The position numbers and the translations under genes were made by a program. Positions 59,627 to 64,000 of a stretch of DNA of 64,000 nt are shown piece after piece. Within the stretch, counting starts at the first letter, position 1. Each line of letters begins with the position of its first letter. Source of the stretch: Alkalihalobacillus sp. FSL W8-0930 (GTDB lineage: Bacteria; Bacillota; Bacilli; Bacillales; Bacillaceae_D); the NCBI GenBank assembly GCA_037965595.1, contig CP150183.1, positions 682,001-746,000 on the forward strand. The letters run 5' to 3'. The notes beneath the pieces were generated by a model, which worked only from the letters and a program-made list of their open reading frames with translations, made no database searches and was not told where the DNA came from.

Positions 59627-60025
59627 GTGGTGGATGATTGTGTGTTTTGTTATCCAGAGCTTGATAGGGATCAACGGGTTGTGATGAGTAATGAGACATG
59701 TCTGTTTTTGCAATTGTGTTCTGCTCAAAAGGAAGGTGCAGCTTTGAATGGAGCGGGTGTCATTGTGCCGAAGCAGCATCGAAACAACACGTTTGACTTA
59801 ACAAATGAGGAATGGAACGATACCTTCTCTCTTCTCATATTGGTTAAAGATTGGCTAGATGAAACGGTCAAACCGGATGGATACAACATTGGATGGAACT
59901 GTGGAAAGGTAGCAGGGCAGCATCTCTTTCATGCACATCTTCATGTGTTGCCTCGGTACATCTATGAGCCAATGGCTGGAAAAGGAATACGCTATTTGTT
60001 TAAAAATCAGGGAGGGAAGCTATGA
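59627..60025 (+). CDS. HIT-family nucleotide hydrolase/transferase
   Basis: 132 residues with the histidine triad HLFHAHLHVLPR (HxHxHxx) near residue 110 and N-terminal CVFCYPE zinc-like pair. HIT enzymes act on nucleotidyl phosphates such as AMP conjugates. GTG 59627 is chosen because GAAGGGGG ends 7 bases upstream; TTG 59621 is too close. Overlaps the next gene by 4 bp (ATGA). First gene of an operon with three acetyltransferases. Confidence 0.88.
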   Translation: MVDDCVFCYPELDRDQRVVMSNETCLFLQLCSAQKEGAALNGAGVIVPKQHRNNTFDLTNEEWNDTFSLLILVKDWLDETVKPDGYNIGWNCGKVAGQHLFHAHLHVLPRYIYEPMAGKGIRYLFKNQGGKL

Positions 60026-60441
60026 TTCGACTTGCCACATTAGATGACGCTCCATCCATTGCCCAGCTAACTTTGCAATTAGACTATAACATTGGTCTAG
60101 AGACTGCCAAAGAAAGACTCACTCACCTTCTCCATTCAACTGATCATGCGTTATTTGTATTTGAAAATAAAAACGAACTCTCAGGCTGGGCACATATTTA
60201 CATAAAGCGTTTAATTGAACTCGAGTATGCCGAAATTGGTGGGATCGTTGTTCAGAAAAACAATAGGAGATCAGGAGTAGGGTTTAAGCTCATACAAGCA
60301 TGTGAAGAATGGGCTAAAGCAAATAAGATAGATGAGGTGAGGCTGCGTTCTGGTGAACAACGAGCAGAGGCCCACACGTTTTACTTAAACCTCGGTTATG
60401 AGCATGTTCGGAATCAAAAAGTTTTTATAAAGAAGGTGTAG
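60022..60441 (+). CDS. GNAT-family N-acetyltransferase
   Basis: 139 residues, small GNAT: IRLATLDDAPSIAQLTLQLD, IGGIVVQKNNRRSGVGFKLIQACEEWAK (acetyl-CoA loop) and AHTFYLNLGYEHVRNQKVFIKKV, resembling AAC(6')-like and YhbS types. Starts in the stop codon of the HIT gene, so translationally coupled. Substrate unknown. Confidence 0.9.
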   Translation: MIRLATLDDAPSIAQLTLQLDYNIGLETAKERLTHLLHSTDHALFVFENKNELSGWAHIYIKRLIELEYAEIGGIVVQKNNRRSGVGFKLIQACEEWAKANKIDEVRLRSGEQRAEAHTFYLNLGYEHVRNQKVFIKKV

Positions 60442-60444
60442 CAC

Positions 60445-61416
60445 GTGAAGCTATCAGATCACGAAGCAAAGGCATTCGGGGTGGAAACCAACCATGAGAG
60501 GATGGAGAATGGCGAGCATCGATTTAGACTGAACCATGTAGACGGAAGTTCCTATTGCCGTACAGAAGCTACTGACCCTGGATGGCAAAACAGTCATTAC
60601 CATAAAGGGGTTACAGAATGGTACGTAGTACAAAGTGGATGGATTGCTTATGCTGAATGTTCTTCTACAAATACATTTCACCTAACCATATTAGAAGAAG
60701 GGGAAGGAATTACTGTCAGTCCAATGGTTCCTCATAACATCTATCTGTCTGAGAATAGTGTAATTCATACCATTAAAGCGACAAAGGAAAAGCAAGAAAA
60801 TGATTGGTTTGCTTCTCCTGAACTCGATGTCTATACGTCTCAATTTACGGATGAAGATTTATCTAATAGAAGAATGATGAAAACCCTAAAGTCTTCGCGC
60901 CTAACTTTACGTGAACTCTCCTACTCTGATTGGGAGTCAATTCACGCCTATGCGAAACGTCCTGAAGTGAGCAGGTATCAAGTCTGGAACCCTCAAAGCG
61001 AGGTCGACTCGCAACTTTTTTTAGCTGAAAGAATAAGGATATCGTTACTAGAGCCTAGATCTCAGTTCGCTTTTGCCATCATTGAAAAAGAGACCAATAT
61101 ACTGATAGGCTCTGTTGAATTAACTATAAGAGATACTCAACACCAAGCTGCAGAGCTATCCTATATTATTCATCCCAATTATTGGGGAAGCGGATACGCA
61201 TCGGAAGCAGTAAGGCTGATGCTTACCTTCGGATTCTCCCAACTGAACCTCAACCGAATCTATGCCAAATGTGACCCACGGAACAAAGGGTCAGAACGAG
61301 TAATGCAGAAAGTGGAGATGGTATGGGAAGGAAGGTTGCGAGAAGATCTACTTCTTGCAGACGGCTGGAGAGACTCGCTTATTTACAGTTTACTCGCACG
61401 CGATTTTAACTCATAA
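60445..61416 (+). CDS. Cupin-GNAT fusion protein
   Basis: 323 residues in two parts. About 1-140: single cupin beta barrel (NSHYHKGVTEWYVVQSGWIAYAE with the His motif; ITVSPMVPHNIYLSENSVIHTIKA). About 145-323: RimJ/RimL-type GNAT (RLTLRELSYSDWESIHAYAKRPEVSRYQVW, PNYWGSGYASEAVRLMLTFGF). Such a fusion is unusual; the cupin may sense or supply the acceptor. GTG start 3 bp after the upstream gene. Function unknown. Confidence 0.82.
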   Translation: MKLSDHEAKAFGVETNHERMENGEHRFRLNHVDGSSYCRTEATDPGWQNSHYHKGVTEWYVVQSGWIAYAECSSTNTFHLTILEEGEGITVSPMVPHNIYLSENSVIHTIKATKEKQENDWFASPELDVYTSQFTDEDLSNRRMMKTLKSSRLTLRELSYSDWESIHAYAKRPEVSRYQVWNPQSEVDSQLFLAERIRISLLEPRSQFAFAIIEKETNILIGSVELTIRDTQHQAAELSYIIHPNYWGSGYASEAVRLMLTFGFSQLNLNRIYAKCDPRNKGSERVMQKVEMVWEGRLREDLLLADGWRDSLIYSLLARDFNS

Positions 61417-61427
61417 GGAGGCATCAC

Positions 61428-62273
61428 ATGTACGCAATTCGCCCACTCCATTCATCCGAACATTACTTTTTAAAAGAAATGTTTTACGAATCAATCTTCA
61501 TTGAGGAATCAAAGAAGCCACCACTTGAGGAGCTTCTAAATTCTCAGAATCTACTTAAGTACCATACAAACTGGGGAAAACCAGGTGACTGTGCTTTAGT
61601 CGCTGTAAGTAAAGAGGAAAAAAAGCTAGGAGCAGTCTGGTTTCGATTACTACAAGGGGATGAAGCTGGGTATGGCTATGTGGACGAGCAGACTCCAGAG
61701 CTTGGTATTGCTTTAACGAAAGGAGCGCGTGGAAAAGGCGTTGGTAGAGCGCTAATGGTTCAAATCATGAAGCAGGCTAGAGACGATCAGTTTAAGGCAC
61801 TTTCGTTAAGTGTAGATCCCGACAATCAAGCTGCTGTAGAGCTTTATGCAAGTTTAGGGTTTGTTCAAGTGGCGATGGAAGGAACGTCTTTAACCATGGT
61901 TGTTCAGCTTGAAGAAGGAGAAAAGATTCAGCAGTTTCGAGAACTTGAAGAAAGTCATTTACAACCAGACGTCCGAAAATCTCCAGAGAAACTCAGTATG
62001 ATATTAGCTGATGCGTTTGTTGAATTTGGCAGTTCGGGAAGATCTTTTGGAAAGAAAAAATGTCTTGAAGAAAGTGTAAGCCAAGATCGTCTGGTCATGC
62101 ATCACTTCAAATGTAATCTAGCAACTGATGATGTGGTGTTAACGACTTATCATATTCAAAATCGTACAAAAGATCAGTGGACATTACGCAGCTCTGTTTG
62201 GAAGCATATAGACGGAAGGTGGCAGTTGTATTTTCACCAAGGCACGTTTCGTGATGAAACAAAAAACAAGTGA
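61428..62273 (+). CDS. GNAT-DUF4440 (SnoaL-like) fusion protein
   Basis: 281 residues: N-terminal GNAT (about 1-150, LTKGARGKGVGRALMVQIMKQA and AVELYASLGFVQVAMEG) and C-terminal NTF2-like domain of the DUF4440 kind (about 160-281: LSMILADAFVEFGSSGRSFGKKK, VVLTTYHIQNRTKDQW, HIDGRWQLYFHQGT). The two domains often stand alone; here they are fused. AAGGAGGCATC upstream. Last gene of the HIT-GNAT operon. Confidence 0.85.
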   Translation: MYAIRPLHSSEHYFLKEMFYESIFIEESKKPPLEELLNSQNLLKYHTNWGKPGDCALVAVSKEEKKLGAVWFRLLQGDEAGYGYVDEQTPELGIALTKGARGKGVGRALMVQIMKQARDDQFKALSLSVDPDNQAAVELYASLGFVQVAMEGTSLTMVVQLEEGEKIQQFRELEESHLQPDVRKSPEKLSMILADAFVEFGSSGRSFGKKKCLEESVSQDRLVMHHFKCNLATDDVVLTTYHIQNRTKDQWTLRSSVWKHIDGRWQLYFHQGTFRDETKNK

Positions 62274-62297
62274 GGCGGATCATCCGCCTCACTTGTT
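62265..62297. terminator. Bidirectional intrinsic terminator
   Basis: Perfect palindrome with arms AACAAGTGAGGCGGAT / ATCCGCCTCACTTGTT around C, with flanking A- and T-rich ends, between the convergent fusion operon and the MMPL gene. Confidence 0.92.
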
Positions 62298-62305
62298 AAA
62301 ACGTT

Positions 62306-64000
62306 TTATTTCTCTGTTTCCACTGACTCTGACTTTTCTTCCATTTGCTTAGATGGCCAGAATGCCCATTTTCCAAGCAGACTTGTGATTGCTGGTACAA
62401 GTAATGGTCTTACAATAAAGGTATCAAGTAAAACACCAATCGCTGTAATTAAACCAAATTGTACGAGCACTTGAATAGGAAGCGTAACAAGGACAGCAAA
62501 GGTTCCTGCAAGGATAATCCCTGCTGAGGTGATGACTCCACCACTTTGACCGACACCTTCTGTGATAGCCGCTTTGAGTGGACGACCACGCTTTTTCTCC
62601 CAAATATTTGAGATCATGAGGATGTTGTAGTCTTCACCAAGTGCTGCGATAAATACAAAGGCGTAGATTGGGATCAAGGCTGAGATCGATGGGACATCGA
62701 AGCCATAATGAAGAATGGCCCAACCTAAACCTAATGCACTTGTGAAGGAAATTAATACCGTTCCAACAAGATAAATCATTGCTGTAATGGAACGTAGGTA
62801 GATGAGAAGTAAGATAGATACCACCACAACAACTAGGATGATGATGTTTGTTTGGTCATTTTCAATCACTGAGCGTTGATCGATTTGCTCAGCTGTTTGA
62901 CCAGCAACCCACACATCATTTAGTTCATAGTCATCTTTTATATTTGCTACACCTGCTTGAATGGATTCTAGATCATCCATCGCCTCATTGCTATATGGAT
63001 TTTGATCTAATTCCAACTGGTACATCACAATATTTTCATTTACTTCACTTACTTCAGGCTCTTCAACTTTTGCTACACCATTTAGATTTGCCAGATCTTC
63101 TGTTAGATCAATATCTTCTTCTGCTGTATCAAAAACAACTTTAACAGGTGCTAAGTCTCCTGACCCAAATCCTTCACTGATAATGGAGAAGCCTTCACGA
63201 GACGGTGTATCTTCAGGGAATGAAGACAATGTGTCATATGAAAAATCGATCTGAATGATGAATAATGAGCTACCGAGTAAAAGAACCATCGTCACAATCA
63301 TTGTTCGAATCGGTTTAAATGCAGCAAACTCACCAACTCGATGCCAGAATGTTGATTGCTTGTGTTTTTTCACTTTTTTGTTCTTCTGTTTCGCACGTTT
63401 TTCTTCCATTTCTACTGTTCTAGGAACAAATGGGAAGAAGGCTGTGCGACCGATGACACTGAGTAGTGCTGGTACGAGTGTTAATGAAGAAATCATCATG
63501 ATAAAGATTGATACACCAAATGGTACAGCAAAGTTTGTGATGGTTGCGTATTTTGAAATGAGCAGTGACATTAATGCAGCTACAACCGTTAATCCACTGA
63601 TTCCAATCACACCAGCCATATCGGATAATGCTAAACGAATGGCCTTCATTTTGCTCTTTTCTTCATATAAGAATAGGCGGAAACGAGCAATTAAGAATAA
63701 GCAATAATCCGTTCCTGCTCCAAATAGTAGTACAGTCATAATCGCAATACCCTGTGAATCATATGATATGATTCCTTCTTTCGCTAGCCATCCGAGGATC
63801 GGAGTAGCTACTGCATATGCAGCCCCTACGGCTAGTAGCGGAATAAGCGGAAGGATAGGCGAACGGTAGATCAGTAAAAGAATTACTAGAACGAGTAAAA
63901 CGGTCCCGATTAATAAGGTTACATCGGCGTCCGCAAATAATTCCGTCGCGTCAACGCTAATTCCAGCTGGGCCAGTGGCACGTGAAACGAGTTCGTCTGA
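62306..64000 (-). CDS. MMPL/RND-superfamily transporter, 5'-truncated by window edge
   Basis: At least 565 residues of a two-repeat MMPL protein (YdfJ/MmpL type). The frame is open to base 64000, so the start lies outside; the Met at 63739 is internal. Visible: helices with VLLFGAGTDYCLFLIARFR and the mid-protein soluble loop (about residues 250-370 of this fragment) and second repeat ALGEDYNILMISNIWEKKRG, the paired D-Y motifs of the proton relay. Exports lipids or hydrophobic compounds, or drugs. Converges on the fusion operon. Confidence 0.92.
   Translation of the reverse strand, partial: SDELVSRATGPAGISVDATELFADADVTLLIGTVLLVLVILLLIYRSPILPLIPLLAVGAAYAVATPILGWLAKEGIISYDSQGIAIMTVLLFGAGTDYCLFLIARFRLFLYEEKSKMKAIRLALSDMAGVIGISGLTVVAALMSLLISKYATITNFAVPFGVSIFIMMISSLTLVPALLSVIGRTAFFPFVPRTVEMEEKRAKQKNKKVKKHKQSTFWHRVGEFAAFKPIRTMIVTMVLLLGSSLFIIQIDFSYDTLSSFPEDTPSREGFSIISEGFGSGDLAPVKVVFDTAEEDIDLTEDLANLNGVAKVEEPEVSEVNENIVMYQLELDQNPYSNEAMDDLESIQAGVANIKDDYELNDVWVAGQTAEQIDQRSVIENDQTNIIILVVVVVSILLLIYLRSITAMIYLVGTVLISFTSALGLGWAILHYGFDVPSISALIPIYAFVFIAALGEDYNILMISNIWEKKRGRPLKAAITEGVGQSGGVITSAGIILAGTFAVLVTLPIQVLVQFGLITAIGVLLDTFIVRPLLVPAITSLLGKWAFWPSKQMEEKSESVETEK

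Overview
The window reads as chromosome of a moderately low-GC, Gram-positive Bacillaceae bacterium (Bacillus or an alkaliphilic relative). The support is strong AGGAGG-type ribosome binding sites with frequent TTG/GTG starts, dense intrinsic terminators, lipoproteins with lipoboxes, a Bacillus-type M-box Mg2+ riboswitch, CcpA cre boxes, and a FadR box in front of fatty-acid degradation genes. The species cannot be fixed from the sequence. I saw no rRNA, tRNA, transposase, integrase or CRISPR array.

Layout. 1-2044: the end of an arsenic cluster (arsI fragment, arsB, arsC). 2057-10293: small membrane proteins and lipoproteins, a LysR regulator with a TSUP exporter, an MFS exporter, a DUF421/DUF4363-like pair and a methyltransferase. 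10307-16905: peptidase E, a GH43-like enzyme, an Ltp-repeat surface protein, a phosphotransferase, an orphan glycine-betaine binding protein and a second TSUP exporter. 16991-24045: a lipoprotein, an amidohydrolase/GNAT pair opposite a LysR regulator, a YdeI-like protein, an AraC/aldo-keto reductase pair and a cre-controlled GH140-like enzyme. 24173-30206: small membrane and zinc-ribbon proteins, a CDF cation exporter, a padR-chrA chromate module and a Qnr-like pentapeptide protein. 30595-38071: a marR-nitroreductase-ABM operon, modAB, an RsbR-like STAS protein, an M-box-controlled MgtE-type transporter, and an MFS pump divergent from its TetR regulator. 38109-40326: small proteins, a double GNAT and a frameshifted cysteine hydrolase.

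40915-53146 is the functional core: a compact beta-oxidation regulon. fadR-etfB-etfA runs leftward and fadF-fadN-fadA-fadE-lcfA-thioesterase runs rightward. Between them lie a FadR operator, a consensus sigma-A promoter for fadR, and a perfect cre inside the start of fadF. Together these encode acyl-CoA activation, dehydrogenation, hydration/oxidation, thiolysis and delivery of electrons through ETF to the membrane Fe-S protein FadF. 53177-57113: an ACR3/SBF-type transporter, an AraC regulator and a cre-controlled GH127 beta-L-arabinofuranosidase. 57595-64000: a second CDF exporter, a cluster of acetyltransferases with unusual domain fusions, and an MMPL/RND transporter running off the right edge.

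The most unusual signal lies between the genes. Four long intergenic tracts (about 8701-8935, 30283-30545, 40366-40850, 57190-57530) consist of short units repeating every 20 or 20.5 bp, close to two turns of the helix. Tract 2 alternates strictly 20/21 bp. Tracts 3 and 4 are exactly 20 bp, with two alternating sub-unit types (a 40-bp dimer). The sequences of tracts 1 and 4 are unrelated to those of 2 and 3, yet the spacing is the same. I do not recognise these as any named repeat family.
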